Origin: Acinetobacter rudis
Lineage (GTDB): Bacteria > Pseudomonadota > Gammaproteobacteria > Pseudomonadales > Moraxellaceae
Assembly (NCBI RefSeq): GCF_000829675.1
Contig: NZ_BBRX01000022.1
Span: 53,393-117,392 of the forward strand
Reading direction: 5' to 3'
Length of the DNA: 64,000 nt
Under the pieces are notes generated by a model. The model was not told where the DNA came from. It searched no databases and saw only the letters and a list, made by a program, of their open reading frames with translations. The translations under genes were made by a program, and so were the position numbers. Below, piece after piece: positions 49,746 to 60,579 of this stretch. How positions within the stretch are numbered: the first letter of the stretch is position 1; every line of letters begins with the position of its first letter.

Positions 49746-49836
49746 AATATCCCTGTTCGCAGCTGAATAAACTTTAAACAGCATAATACTGACTTAGTCA
49801 GAAGTATAACGATTAAGATGAATGCTCAGTTTTATC

Positions 49837-50448
49837 TCAATTTGAGACAATGACTCGAAATGTTAAATTAATCCGAGGCTCAGTAACTTTTTTAGTTGGG
49901 GGCAACCGATGTAACCAATGTGTCTGAGTCTCAGCTTTCATTAGCAATAAACTGCCTGAAACCAAATCAAATTCAACTTTTTCTTGGCTACGTTTATGCT
50001 TAAACGCAAACTTACGCTGTGCCCCTAAACTCAGTGAAGCAATACAAGCATTCTGTTTTAAATCACGTTCGGCATCACTATGCCAAGCCATGCCCTCTTC
50101 ACCACTATGATATAAGTTGAGTAAACAAGAGTTAAATTGCTCACCACTGAGCTGCTCAACCAAGGTTTTTAAAACCAGTAAGGTTTCAGTCCAAGGCCCT
50201 GCTGTTTTGGTGACATTAGAATAGGTATATTGAAAAGGATGATCCGCATACCAAGCGACTTTACGTTTTGTTTGAATCGCACGGCCAAAAATTATAGCCT
50301 GATCAGCTTGCCAGTTAATTTCCTGCCAGAGCTGCTGAAAATACTGTTCAGCATGCTGTAGTGACATCACTGGACCAAAATAATTTACCTCTCCATCACA
50401 AGGTAAATAGTTATGTTCAGGCCCATATGCATCTGAAAATAAATCCAT
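49837..50448 (-). CDS. AlkB-family 2-oxoglutarate/Fe(II) dioxygenase
   Basis: Oxidative dealkylation enzyme for alkylated bases (1-methyladenine, 3-methylcytosine), of the ABH2/ABH3-like branch. The iron ligands are HSD in MAWHSDAERDL and the distal His in THWLHRLP; the 2-oxoglutarate Arg is in PRINLTFR, the classic RxNxTxR motif. 203 residues. Although an AidB-like gene lies elsewhere in the window, the two are 38 kb apart and not linked. Confidence 0.92.
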   Translation of the reverse strand: MDLFSDAYGPEHNYLPCDGEVNYFGPVMSLQHAEQYFQQLWQEINWQADQAIIFGRAIQTKRKVAWYADHPFQYTYSNVTKTAGPWTETLLVLKTLVEQLSGEQFNSCLLNLYHSGEEGMAWHSDAERDLKQNACIASLSLGAQRKFAFKHKRSQEKVEFDLVSGSLLLMKAETQTHWLHRLPPTKKVTEPRINLTFRVIVSN

Positions 50449-50504
50449 ATATTTGACCTCATCCTCAATGACTTGATGAACAACAAGGATGTGCTACAAC
50501 GACT

Positions 50505-51755
50505 TTATTTCACACGTGCATCATGAATCGCTTCAACCAATTGCTGTGCAATTTCTTGTTTAGACGCTTTTTCTAACTCACGTTTATCCATTTTATATCG
50601 TTCAGCAAAAAAGACCGTCATCGCGTTTTGATCTGAGGCAAAACCAATATCAGCACGCGAAACATCGTTACAAGCAATCATATCTAACTTTTTCACCACG
50701 AGTTTTTCACTGGCATAGGCTTCAACATTGCGTGTTTCTGCGGCAAAGCCAACCATAAATGGGCGCTTACTTTGCCCTGCGATGGTCGCAACAATGTCCG
50801 GGTTTTTGACTAAAGCAACAGCAAGCTCATCACCTGCTTTCTTAATTTTATGTTCAGCAACTTCAGCAACACGATAGTCAGCTACTGCGGCGGTAGCAAT
50901 AAATACATCACAGCCACGCTCTAAACTCTGCAAACTTTCATCGAGCATGTGCTTGGCTGAGGAAACATTAATTCTTGAAACACCATTAGGTGTATCTAAA
51001 CTGACAGGCCCTGCAATCAAAGTCACTGTTGCACCTGCGGCATAACAAGCAGCTGCAATCGAAAAGCCCATTTTTCCTGTACTATGGTTGGAAATATAGC
51101 GAACTGGATCAATTGCTTCACGCGTTGGTCCTGCGGTAATCACAACACGCTGCCCTGCTAGTAAACCAAACTTTTCTGCAATAGCTCGCTCTGCCTGATG
51201 GAAATACAACTTGACTTGTTGAGCAATTTCTTCTGGTTCTGGCATACGCCCTAGCCCAACATCACCACAGGCTTGTGATCCAGCATCTGGCATAATGACA
51301 TGCACACCATCCTCAATCAGCGTATTTAAGTTACGTTGAGTTGCTTTTGCTGCCCACATTTGCTGATTCATCGCGGGTGCAACCCAAACAGGTGCTTTGG
51401 TTGCTAAATATAAAGTACTTAAAAGATCATCGGCCAATCCAGCTGCAAACTTAGCCAGACTATCGCAGCTTGCTGGCGCGACCAACAATAAATCGGCCCA
51501 ACGAGCCAATTCAATATGTCCCATGCCAGCTTCCGCTTCAGGATTTAAAAGTTCTGTATGGACAGGATTACCTGAGAGTGCTTGAAAAGTAAGAGGTTGA
51601 ATAAAAGCTTGTGCGCCATGAGTCATAACAACACGAACATTAAAGCCATAATCTTTTAACCGACGAACAAGGATTGCACTTTTATACGCGGCAATACCAC
51701 CAGTTACTGCAAGAAGAATATTTTTACTTGAAATCACACTCAGATCGAAGCTCAC
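50505..51755 (-). CDS. coaBC: Bifunctional CoaBC (PPC decarboxylase / PPC synthase)
   Basis: Two steps of coenzyme A synthesis from 4'-phosphopantothenate and cysteine. The N-terminal flavoprotein decarboxylase (about 1-190) has GGIAAYKS, the ASCDSLAKFAAGLADDL segment and PAMNQQMW with the catalytic Asn/Met. The C-terminal synthase (about 195-416) has ITAGPTREAIDPVRYISNHS, TGKMG and the Lys in KNPDIVA. 416 residues is normal. No dut gene follows in this window. Confidence 0.96.
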   Translation of the reverse strand: MSFDLSVISSKNILLAVTGGIAAYKSAILVRRLKDYGFNVRVVMTHGAQAFIQPLTFQALSGNPVHTELLNPEAEAGMGHIELARWADLLLVAPASCDSLAKFAAGLADDLLSTLYLATKAPVWVAPAMNQQMWAAKATQRNLNTLIEDGVHVIMPDAGSQACGDVGLGRMPEPEEIAQQVKLYFHQAERAIAEKFGLLAGQRVVITAGPTREAIDPVRYISNHSTGKMGFSIAAACYAAGATVTLIAGPVSLDTPNGVSRINVSSAKHMLDESLQSLERGCDVFIATAAVADYRVAEVAEHKIKKAGDELAVALVKNPDIVATIAGQSKRPFMVGFAAETRNVEAYASEKLVVKKLDMIACNDVSRADIGFASDQNAMTVFFAERYKMDKRELEKASKQEIAQQLVEAIHDARVK

Positions 51756-52034
51756 AAGCCGCTCACTTTTCCATTACAATGGCGCTCACAATAGCATTAA
51801 ATAATCTTCATCCCAAGCCATTGATTAGAGAAAAATACATTTAAAACCACTCAACTGAGCTTGATCATTTATTGCGGATATCACCTTTGAAATTGCCTAA
51901 AATCAAGGTGAATTTAAGCTGTCGATTGTCGCAATGTGACAATCAGTCAAAAAACTTACATTCATCCACTTAACGTATTGACAAGCTGTCATGAAGTACG
52001 CAAGATCAACAAAAAAATTGATGATGCGTATCAC

Positions 52035-52955
52035 ATGATTGTCAGAGAAAATCGAAACGACACACTAAAATTATTATTTTCATGGCGTGGAACGATTTTA
52101 CCCAAGGTTTTGCCACCATTAGGCATTGTTATGCTAATTTCTGCCATCGTTGGTGGTATTGAGTATGCAAATATTTACCGTTTTCCAGAATTACCTTTGG
52201 TCGGCTTTACCCTCATTGGTGTAGTACTCTCAATTTTTCTCGGATTTAAAAATACCGCCTGTTATGACCGTTGGTGGGAAGCTCGCAAGCTTTGGGGAAG
52301 TTTAATCGCTACTGCACGGCATTTTGATCGGAACTGTCGTATTTTCCCACAAGGCCGTAGAGAACGTATTATTCAACATGTCATTGTTTTTGCGAATTTA
52401 CTACGTGACCGTTTACGTCATCAAACTAAAAATCCTGATGCACTGATGGAAACCAGTGGTATGAGTCAACAGGCGATTACCCAGCTCTATCAACAAATTA
52501 ATGCGCCGCAATACACCCTTGGCCTAATCCAATGGGAACTCATGCAAGCCCTCAAAGAAGGTGAAATCTCAGATATTATCTACACGCAAATGAGTCAACA
52601 TGTCACTGACTTAAGCTTGGTACAAACTGGTTGTGACCGTATTGCAACAACACCTTTACCTTATGCTTATTCGGTATTACTCAATCGTACTGTTTACTTC
52701 TTTTGTTTTTTATTGCCTTTTAGTTTGGGCTCACTTCTAGGTTTGGCGACGCCCTTATTGGTTGGAATTTTGGCTTATACTTTTTTAGGTTTAGATGCTT
52801 TAAGTTCTGAAATTGAAGAGCCTTTTGGTACGCAAAGTAATGACTTACCTTTAGACTCTATGGTTCGAACAATCGAAATTGAATTACTTAGTACTTTAGG
52901 GAAACCTACGCCACCACCGATCGTGGCCAATGACAACGATAATAATCTGTTATAA
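52035..52955 (+). CDS. Bestrophin-family chloride-channel-like protein
   Basis: Membrane protein of the bestrophin family (YneE-like), 306 residues from ATG 52035 (MIVRENRNDTLKLLFSW), where E. coli YneE also begins. The frame could extend to GTG 51936, but that adds an unrelated polar stretch. Conserved features: SIFLGFKNTACYDRWWEARKLWG (pore/neck region; short motif FKNTACYDRWWEAR) and the late EEPFGTQSNDLPLD acidic segment. Known members are anion channels; transport here is unproven. Confidence 0.82.
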   Translation: MIVRENRNDTLKLLFSWRGTILPKVLPPLGIVMLISAIVGGIEYANIYRFPELPLVGFTLIGVVLSIFLGFKNTACYDRWWEARKLWGSLIATARHFDRNCRIFPQGRRERIIQHVIVFANLLRDRLRHQTKNPDALMETSGMSQQAITQLYQQINAPQYTLGLIQWELMQALKEGEISDIIYTQMSQHVTDLSLVQTGCDRIATTPLPYAYSVLLNRTVYFFCFLLPFSLGSLLGLATPLLVGILAYTFLGLDALSSEIEEPFGTQSNDLPLDSMVRTIEIELLSTLGKPTPPPIVANDNDNNLL

Positions 52956-52985
52956 AACACACCAGCGTTAAAAGATGATTAAGAG

Positions 52986-53834
52986 TTAAAAATTTTGCCA
53001 AATACCGACTTGGTCGTCTTTAACTGCTGGTACATTACCTAAGGGTAGCCAAGGCATGTGCTCACCATGAAAATCACTACCAATAGAAACCTTTAGCTGA
53101 TTTTGGGCAATCAAACAATCCATCATTTGTCGTGTTCCTGCTGGCTCGCTACGTTGTGGAAGTTCAGCTGCATCTCCACCGCATTGTGCAAAGAGTTCGA
53201 GCATAAAACGAATATTGGTTGCAGACAAATCATAACGTGTAGGATGGGCCAATACTGCATATCCCTGACTTTGATGAATAATCTCAATCGTTTCAGCCAT
53301 GCTTGGACCAACAAATGGCACATAAGCCTTTTTGCCCTGTTTCAAATACAGATCAAATGCTTGCTGTAAACGCTTTACGACTCCCTGCTCCAACAGTGTT
53401 TGTGCAATATGCGAACGTGTAATACGCTCAGGCATCTGCTCTACTTTAGCAAGCACATCAGCATAGATATCTTTTTGTATACATGTCGTTAAGCGTTGAC
53501 AGATTTCTTCAGCTCGTGCTGCACGTACACGCTTTTGTTCAAGGAGGAGTTGTTCTAGTGGTTCAGGTGCTTGCATATTTAGTGCAACAATATGTACTGC
53601 ATAACTTTTTTTAGTGGATGGCCTAGACCATTGGCTCGAAATTTCAACACCAGGCACGATTTCTATCGCTTGGTTTTGTGCTGCAAGTTGTGCGCGAGCA
53701 ACACCATCCATACTGTCATGATCAGTGAGTGCCAGTGTATGAATGCCTTTTGCTAAGGCTGCATCTACCAGCATTTCAGGGCTTAATCGGCCATCTGAAA
53801 TATTACTATGCGTATGTAAATCGACACCAATCAT
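52986..53834 (-). CDS. rnm: PHP-domain RNase AM (Rnm/YciV)
   Basis: PHP-fold metal-dependent enzyme that trims 5' ends of rRNA and hydrolyses 3',5'-bisphosphate nucleotides. Metal ligands are seen in VDLHTHSNISDG, LTDHDSMDG, GVEISSQW, the HPTRYD segment and GSDFHGE. 282 residues matches the family. It is divergent from yciB across 45 bp, which is the E. coli neighbourhood of yciV and yciB. Confidence 0.92.
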   Translation of the reverse strand: MIGVDLHTHSNISDGRLSPEMLVDAALAKGIHTLALTDHDSMDGVARAQLAAQNQAIEIVPGVEISSQWSRPSTKKSYAVHIVALNMQAPEPLEQLLLEQKRVRAARAEEICQRLTTCIQKDIYADVLAKVEQMPERITRSHIAQTLLEQGVVKRLQQAFDLYLKQGKKAYVPFVGPSMAETIEIIHQSQGYAVLAHPTRYDLSATNIRFMLELFAQCGGDAAELPQRSEPAGTRQMMDCLIAQNQLKVSIGSDFHGEHMPWLPLGNVPAVKDDQVGIWQNF

Positions 53835-53879
53835 GGTTTGTATTATGCTATCTCACCAATTCAATGACTGTACTTTAGC

Positions 53880-54491
53880 ATGAAAGCGCTGTTTGATTAT
53901 CTACCGATTATTATTTTCTTTTATTTCTATAAAACTACTGACCCTAAAGATAGTCATCACCCTTTATTAGAATTAGTGGGCAGTGCTGGCAACACTGATC
54001 AAAATCATATTTTAGTTGCAACTTGTGCCTTACTCATTTCAACTTTGGTTGTCTATGGGGTTTTATTTTTTGCACAAAAATTCAAACTTGAAAAAATGCA
54101 ATGGTTTATCGTCTTTATGACGGTGGTTTTTGGTGGAATCACGCTCGCCTTTAGTGATATTACCTATATTAAACTCAAAGCCATTATCATCAATCTAGGC
54201 ATCGGCTTTGGTTTCTTAATTACGCCTTTATTTAATAAAGAGCGTCTACCAATTATTCAAAAATTATTAGGTTCTGTGTTAGAGCTCACGCCAGCGGGTT
54301 GGAGAAAATTGAACTATGCTTGGTGTGGTCAGTTCTTTCTACTTGCAGCTTTACACTACTTCTTCGGTTTCCTCTATTTAAATGGTCAATATTGGGGCGA
54401 ATTTACAGCCTTCGGTGATATTATCGTATCGCTCAGCTATCTAGCTGCTATACTATTTTTCTTGCGTCGCAATTTTAAAAATACAGATTAA
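53880..54491 (+). CDS. yciB: Inner-membrane protein YciB (IspA/IspZ)
   Basis: Five-helix inner-membrane protein with a role in cell-envelope synthesis and septation. Typical start MKALFDYLPIIIFFYFYK and family segment GSVLELTPAGWRKLNYAW. 203 residues is slightly longer than E. coli (179) because of the polar loop DPKDSHHPLLELVGSAGN. It is followed by yciI after 10 bp. Confidence 0.92.
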   Translation: MKALFDYLPIIIFFYFYKTTDPKDSHHPLLELVGSAGNTDQNHILVATCALLISTLVVYGVLFFAQKFKLEKMQWFIVFMTVVFGGITLAFSDITYIKLKAIIINLGIGFGFLITPLFNKERLPIIQKLLGSVLELTPAGWRKLNYAWCGQFFLLAALHYFFGFLYLNGQYWGEFTAFGDIIVSLSYLAAILFFLRRNFKNTD

Positions 54492-54501
54492 GAGTAGCCT
54501 C

Positions 54502-54804
54502 ATGCCGCAATTTCTCATCACATGCACGGACAGTGAAAATTCAACCGAAAAACGCCTAGCAGTGCGTCCTCGCCATCTTGAACGCCTTGAGCAACTTGCT
54601 GCTCAAGGTCGATTGATTGTTGCAGGCGCAATGCCCAAGCAACATGACAATCCTCAAGCTGGATTTTACGGCAGTACCATGATTGTGGATTTCGATAGTC
54701 GTGCTGAACTCGATGAATGGCTAAAACAAGAACCCTTCCTGATCGAAGGTGTTTATGCATCAGTTGAAGTCAAACCATTCAATAAAGCGCTGCCTAAAGG
54801 ATAA
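54502..54804 (+). CDS. yciI: YciI-family protein
   Basis: Small protein of 100 residues, ferredoxin-like (dimeric alpha-beta barrel) fold. His in RPRHLERLE and Asp in VDFDSRAELDEWL match the conserved pair of the family. The activity is not established. It lies between yciB and a membrane-anchored coiled-coil protein, 4 bp before the latter, so the three are likely one transcript. Confidence 0.9.
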   Translation: MPQFLITCTDSENSTEKRLAVRPRHLERLEQLAAQGRLIVAGAMPKQHDNPQAGFYGSTMIVDFDSRAELDEWLKQEPFLIEGVYASVEVKPFNKALPKG

Positions 54805-54808
54805 TTTT

Positions 54809-55279
54809 ATGCGTGCTTTTATTTCAACTTTAGCTTTATTTGTTGCTTTACAGAGCACGGCTTGGGCAGTAGATCCTGCTACAGCTCAGACGCCTACACC
54901 AGCTGTTGCAGCCGCTGCAGCACCGGCTGCAAACCCTGCATCAGCTACTGATACCACAGCAGCCACAACTGCGGCAAAAAAACCGACTACAGCTGAAGAA
55001 ATCGCAAAAGATAAAGCTCAGCAAGAAGCTAAAGTAAAATCTTTAGTCAAAGACCAAGCATCTCGCTTACAGCAACTTGAAAAAGCCAATTTAGATGCGT
55101 TAACGCAAAATCAAGAGTTACAACTCAAAAATGATAATTTGGCCGTTCAAGTTCAAGTCTTGCAAAGTGAAAGTAGCGCACAGATGTTTCTATATGGTGC
55201 TGCGACCCTAGCTGGTGGAGTCATCCTTGGATTTTTCATTGCTGGATATATCTATACCAAACGTCGTCGTCAATGGTAA
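54809..55279 (+). CDS. Exported coiled-coil protein with C-terminal membrane anchor
   Basis: A 156-residue protein of unknown function. ATG 54809 starts a signal peptide (MRAFISTLALFVALQSTAWA). Then come an Ala/Pro/Thr-rich linker (about 22-62), a Gln/Lys/Glu-rich coiled coil (about 65-118) and a membrane helix near the end (LYGAATLAGGVILGFFIAGY) followed by KRRRQW. This is the layout of the YgiM/TIGR04211 group, but without its SH3 domain. Frame start 54749 lies inside yciI and is not used. Confidence 0.72.
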   Translation: MRAFISTLALFVALQSTAWAVDPATAQTPTPAVAAAAAPAANPASATDTTAATTAAKKPTTAEEIAKDKAQQEAKVKSLVKDQASRLQQLEKANLDALTQNQELQLKNDNLAVQVQVLQSESSAQMFLYGAATLAGGVILGFFIAGYIYTKRRRQW

Positions 55280-55403
55280 TCAGCCTGATCACATTTGAGT
55301 ATTCGCATATTTTGGGTTAAACAGCAATTAATCTGATCAAATTATGATTTGATCAGATATTTTCTCCAGTCATTCATTTCTTATCATTCATTGGAAGGAC
55401 AGT

Positions 55404-57341
55404 GTGGTGTCAGATCGCATACAAACCGCAGTTTTAGATTGGCAGCGTATTGATGGGATTGATATTCCAATTTCCACCCAGTTTGGTGATGTTTACTTTT
55501 CTAAAGACAATGGCCTACTTGAAACTCGGCATGTTTTTCTCGCAGGAAATGAACTTGAAACACGTCTTGCTGCCCTGACCAACCATGACTATTTCTGTGT
55601 TGCAGAAACAGGATTCGGTACTGGACTCAATATTTTAGCCTTAATGCAATTATGGCAGCAGGTTCGCCCAGATAATCACAGTCATTTACATGCAATCAGT
55701 GTAGAAAAATATCCGCTTACTCAAACTGATCTGCGTCGTGCACTTGCAGCTTGGCCTGAGCTTGCTGAGTTTTCAACCCAGCTTATCGCACAGTACCCTT
55801 TGGCCATCGCAGGTTGCCATCGCTTACACTTTCCAGAACAACGCTTTAGCCTAGATCTATGGTTAGGTGATGCACAGCAAGTCTTTCCCAATTTAGCAGC
55901 AACACACTATGTCGATGCTTGGTTCTTAGATGGCTTTGCGCCCTCTTGTAATCCTGAGCTATGGGAAGAGAACGTACTGGATAACATAGTCAGGCTCTCC
56001 ACAGTTGGTACAACCTTTGCCTCATTTAGTGTGGCAGGTGTGCTTAAACGTGGTCTTCAAAAACATGGTATTCAGATCAGTCGACCACGTGGTTTCGGCC
56101 ATAAACGTGAAATGCTCAAAGCCATTTATCCGAACCCTGATGCACAGATCACGCCACCACGCTTAGGTCAAGCTGTACAACAGCAACGTATCGCGGTGAT
56201 TGGTGCTGGTATTGCAGGTTTAAGTGTTGCTTGGGCATTTGCACAGCGCCATCACCAAGTCGAACTATTTGATCAAACTGCTCCAATAGCAGGTGCCTCA
56301 GGTAATCCTCTTGCCTTGCTTAATCCCAAACTTTGCCCTATTGAGCAAAGTAGCGAACATCTTATGACTTTGTCTTGGCAATATGCACAGCGCCATTATC
56401 CACAGTTTTTAGGGTTTCGCCGCTTAAGCATTTATCAGCTCGCACAAAAAAATCCTGAAAGCTTGCTAGAACTTGCAACTCAATATCCTGAAAATGTTGC
56501 AACTGCTTATACTGCGAGCCAAACACCACTGGGACAGCAGCATGCGAGCCTATGTTTAAATGAAGCAGGTGCAGTTGTGCCTAAGCAACTGGCTGAACAA
56601 ATATTAGGACAGCCAAATATTCAGTTCCACCAAGCAAAAATCACCTCTATTCAAGCCGATCCCACTCAACCCCAAACATGGCAACTACATAATCAACTAG
56701 ATACTTGGTCTGGCTATGATCAGGTGATTATATGCTGTGCAAAAGCCAGTGCAGAACTCTTTAATACCAGTACATCTCAGCACTATCCCGAGCTAAAACC
56801 GATTCGAGGTCAAGTCAGTTGGCTCAACAATGTTGCGCATACCCTGCCACAAAACCAAGCTTTTAGTTATGGTGGCTACTGTATGCAGCTCGATGAACAA
56901 CGATTGATTTTAGGGGCTTCATTTTACCCTGGACGTGAAGATGATCAGGTGCTTGTCGAAGATCATGTGCATAACTTAGAACTTATCAACAGTGTGGCGG
57001 CAGATTTTGCTAAACAGCTCAGTCCTGTTGAAGAATGGTCAGGACGTGCCTCTGTTCGCGCTCAAAGCCCAGATTATTTCCCATTACTCGGTACAATGGT
57101 TGAGGCCACTGCAACAAATCCAGCAATCTATACCTTTGCTGGCTTAGGCTCCAAAGGCTTTTTATTTGCACCACTGTGTAGTGAAGTGCTAGCAGCCTTA
57201 GTCTTGGGCGAAGCTTGCCCAATGCCACAAAGTCTTGTCAGCAAACTCAATCCTTTGCGTTTTTTGAAAAAAGTGAGAGTGAAAAAGCCTTATTATCAGG
57301 CAGAGACGACTCAGCAAAAGCCATTAGATCGAGCAGACTAA
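55404..57341 (+). CDS. mnmC: Bifunctional tRNA mnm5s2U biosynthesis protein MnmC
   Basis: Last two steps of 5-methylaminomethyl-2-thiouridine at wobble position 34. C-terminal FAD oxidase (about 265-620; IAVIGAGIAGLSVAWAFAQR) removes the carboxymethyl group and the N-terminal SAM methyltransferase (about 1-245; ETGFGTGLN, DAWFLDGFAPSCNPELW) adds methyl. 645 residues. GTG start at 55404 (or 55407), with GGAAGGA upstream. It precedes the secD-like gene and tgt, another wobble-base modification gene. Confidence 0.94.
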   Translation: MVSDRIQTAVLDWQRIDGIDIPISTQFGDVYFSKDNGLLETRHVFLAGNELETRLAALTNHDYFCVAETGFGTGLNILALMQLWQQVRPDNHSHLHAISVEKYPLTQTDLRRALAAWPELAEFSTQLIAQYPLAIAGCHRLHFPEQRFSLDLWLGDAQQVFPNLAATHYVDAWFLDGFAPSCNPELWEENVLDNIVRLSTVGTTFASFSVAGVLKRGLQKHGIQISRPRGFGHKREMLKAIYPNPDAQITPPRLGQAVQQQRIAVIGAGIAGLSVAWAFAQRHHQVELFDQTAPIAGASGNPLALLNPKLCPIEQSSEHLMTLSWQYAQRHYPQFLGFRRLSIYQLAQKNPESLLELATQYPENVATAYTASQTPLGQQHASLCLNEAGAVVPKQLAEQILGQPNIQFHQAKITSIQADPTQPQTWQLHNQLDTWSGYDQVIICCAKASAELFNTSTSQHYPELKPIRGQVSWLNNVAHTLPQNQAFSYGGYCMQLDEQRLILGASFYPGREDDQVLVEDHVHNLELINSVAADFAKQLSPVEEWSGRASVRAQSPDYFPLLGTMVEATATNPAIYTFAGLGSKGFLFAPLCSEVLAALVLGEACPMPQSLVSKLNPLRFLKKVRVKKPYYQAETTQQKPLDRAD

Positions 57342-57458
57342 ATCCTTCCCCTATAGATAAAGTTGCTGATTCATAACAGTAAATCCTAGACTTAGTCGTG
57401 GTATTGAAGTAAATAATCCAATACGCTTGTGTATGTTCAAGTCTTAGCTGCAAGTAAA

Positions 57459-58811
57459 CTCAACATTTTCTAATCATAAATCAGTCGTGTAAGAGCACAA
57501 CTTTTTTAAATTTTAAGAAGAAAGCAAATGCCTCATTCAGCATGGAAATATTTACCGTTCTTGGTAATCCTTAGCATCAATAAAGTAGATGCACGGCCAG
57601 GTTTGTATCCTGATCAACCTGCAGTACAGATCCCTGCGACCAAAGCAGTGACGAGCATTGACCAAGGCTTGACGCCTAAGGCAGAGTCAATATTAACAAG
57701 TGAAAAAACAGTAACGCATACGAAGCATTTAAACAATAACACGGCTCCACTCCGTATAGGATCAACAACGGATCAATTTCAAGCACAAGCAGCTTTACGT
57801 GGTGGAATATACTTCCTCCTTGAAGTTGATATGAATAAAGCCATTGCACAACGCATGGCAACCGTAGTCACTGATTTAGACCGTCAATTACGTGGAAACA
57901 AACTAAAATTTAATAAGTTATCTTATAGTAATGATGCGATTACTCTACAGTTTGCCAATCAACAAGATCGCAGTATTGCAGCCAGTTTTTTAGCTACGAA
58001 TACAGCTAAGCAATTTAACCAGCAGGCCTTAGTCACTGAAAATCGCCCGATTTTAAAACTCACTTACAGTGATACAAAAATTCAGGAAATCCAATCTGGC
58101 ATACTCAGCCAAAACCTGATGTCCCTACATAACCGGATTAAAGCACTTGGCATCTCTGAATCGACGGTACGCCCCCAAGCAAACAACCGCATCGAGGTTA
58201 AACTTCTTGGTGTACAAGACCCGATGCTAATAAAATATATCTTAGCTCGCCCCCTAACACTTGAGTTTCGTATGGTTTCAGATCTCAATGATCAGATAAT
58301 CGACCGATCCACAGGCCAAGCGATAGGGACTTTAGCTGCAGGAACTGAAGTATTTGCCCTCGACTCATTAGATAGCGGAAAACAAATTTTACTCGACCAT
58401 ACTCGTCTTTTAACGAATGAACATATTCAAAGTATTTCAACAAACCATGACCAACTAAGTGGACTAGCACTGGTGTCTGTGAACCTAGACAGTACAGGCA
58501 CTAAACTCATGGCTGATGCAACACGTAGCGCCATTGGTAAACGTATGGCCATATTACTCATTGAAAATAAACTACGAATTACGTCTATTGCCGACCCCAA
58601 AACAGGTGAAATGATCGCAACATATATCCCATATACTGAATCTGTAGTGATTAGCGCTGCAAAAATCAATGAGGTATTGGGTTCTAGTTTCAGCATCAAT
58701 AGTATATCAATAGAAGAGTCCAATAAGTTGGCCTTGATGCTTGGTTCAAGTATTTTGGCTGCCCCCATGTACCTCATTGAAGAGCGTGTTTTTGAGCCAA
58801 ATGTGAGGCAA
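57459..58811 (+). repeat. Diverged direct duplication of the yajC 3' end/secD 5' region
   Basis: This segment aligns with 60565-62026. It begins at the last codons of yajC (CTCAACA...CTAATCATAAATCAG in both) and ends just before the stop of the shorter copy. It differs by many substitutions, one 1-bp leader indel and a 108-bp in-frame deletion. Confidence 0.85.
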
Positions 58812-58814
58812 TAA
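57528..58814 (+). CDS. Truncated SecD paralogue (periplasmic P1 region only)
   Basis: A 428-codon uninterrupted frame that aligns with the N-terminal two thirds of the SecD encoded 3 kb downstream. It covers the first segment and the P1 domain, with identical stretches such as EFRMVSDLNDQ and FALDSLDSG, and stops (EPNVRQ) just before SecD's second membrane helix. 36 residues of the N-terminal part are deleted in frame. The first hydrophobic segment is shorter (YLPFLVILSI) and could act as a signal peptide, making a soluble periplasmic protein. Changes hit conserved SecD positions (VELPG becomes VKLLG). It cannot replace SecD because the pore helices are missing. Either a decaying copy with an intact frame or a specialised P1 protein. 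Confidence 0.75.
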   Translation: MPHSAWKYLPFLVILSINKVDARPGLYPDQPAVQIPATKAVTSIDQGLTPKAESILTSEKTVTHTKHLNNNTAPLRIGSTTDQFQAQAALRGGIYFLLEVDMNKAIAQRMATVVTDLDRQLRGNKLKFNKLSYSNDAITLQFANQQDRSIAASFLATNTAKQFNQQALVTENRPILKLTYSDTKIQEIQSGILSQNLMSLHNRIKALGISESTVRPQANNRIEVKLLGVQDPMLIKYILARPLTLEFRMVSDLNDQIIDRSTGQAIGTLAAGTEVFALDSLDSGKQILLDHTRLLTNEHIQSISTNHDQLSGLALVSVNLDSTGTKLMADATRSAIGKRMAILLIENKLRITSIADPKTGEMIATYIPYTESVVISAAKINEVLGSSFSINSISIEESNKLALMLGSSILAAPMYLIEERVFEPNVRQ

Positions 58815-59005
58815 CACCAAATTAATGCTCAAAACACAATTGAGTTTAAGCAACATGACAACACGCTTCGTATTTGCGCGATTCTAAAAAACGATCCAAA
58901 TTTTAGTGGTTTAAAATAAGTAACATTGCTGGCTTTCGTAAAGAAAATCAGTGAAAATAATCCCCTTTTGCAACAATTTATCAGCGAACTGTTTTTTCGC
59001 CTTGA

Positions 59006-60148
<1,143 letters not shown>

Positions 60149-60249
60149 GACAGCATTTGCGCTGACTCTCAAGACAAGGTAAATTGCAAAACAAATTGAT
60201 TTAAATGTCAGCTGAAATGACAACCACTTTTTAACTTTAGGATATAACC

Positions 60250-60579
60250 ATGAGTTTATTTATTTCAACTGCCCATGCTGCAGATGCAACAGCACAAGGT
60301 CCAGGTATGATGGCCAACTTGTTGATGATTGCTGTTTTTGTTGCAATTTTCTACTTTTTAATCTGGCGTCCACAATCTAAACGTGCCAAAGAGCATCGTT
60401 CGCTGATCGAAAGTTTAGGTGAAGGCAGTGAAGTAGTTTTTGCGGGTGGATTAATGGGCCGCATCATTAAACTTGAAGGTGATTTTGCTGTGATTGAACT
60501 AAGTCGCGGTAATGAAGTAAAAATCCAACGTGCTAGTGTAATTTCAGTCTTACCTGAAGGTACACTCAACAATCTCTAA
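60250..60579 (+). CDS. yajC: Sec translocase accessory subunit YajC
   Basis: Small membrane protein (109 residues) that joins SecD-SecF at the translocon. One helix (LLMIAVFVAIFYFLIW), then RPQSKRAKEHRSLIESLGEG and the YajC domain with VVFAGGLMGRI. It is the first gene of yajC-secD-secF, with a hairpin and T-run before secD. Confidence 0.95.
   Translation: MSLFISTAHAADATAQGPGMMANLLMIAVFVAIFYFLIWRPQSKRAKEHRSLIESLGEGSEVVFAGGLMGRIIKLEGDFAVIELSRGNEVKIQRASVISVLPEGTLNNL

Noticed and set aside
52035..52955. Long N-terminal extension of the bestrophin from GTG 51936
   Set aside because: The extension is polar, has no family match and no ribosome-binding site; relatives begin at the MIVR start.
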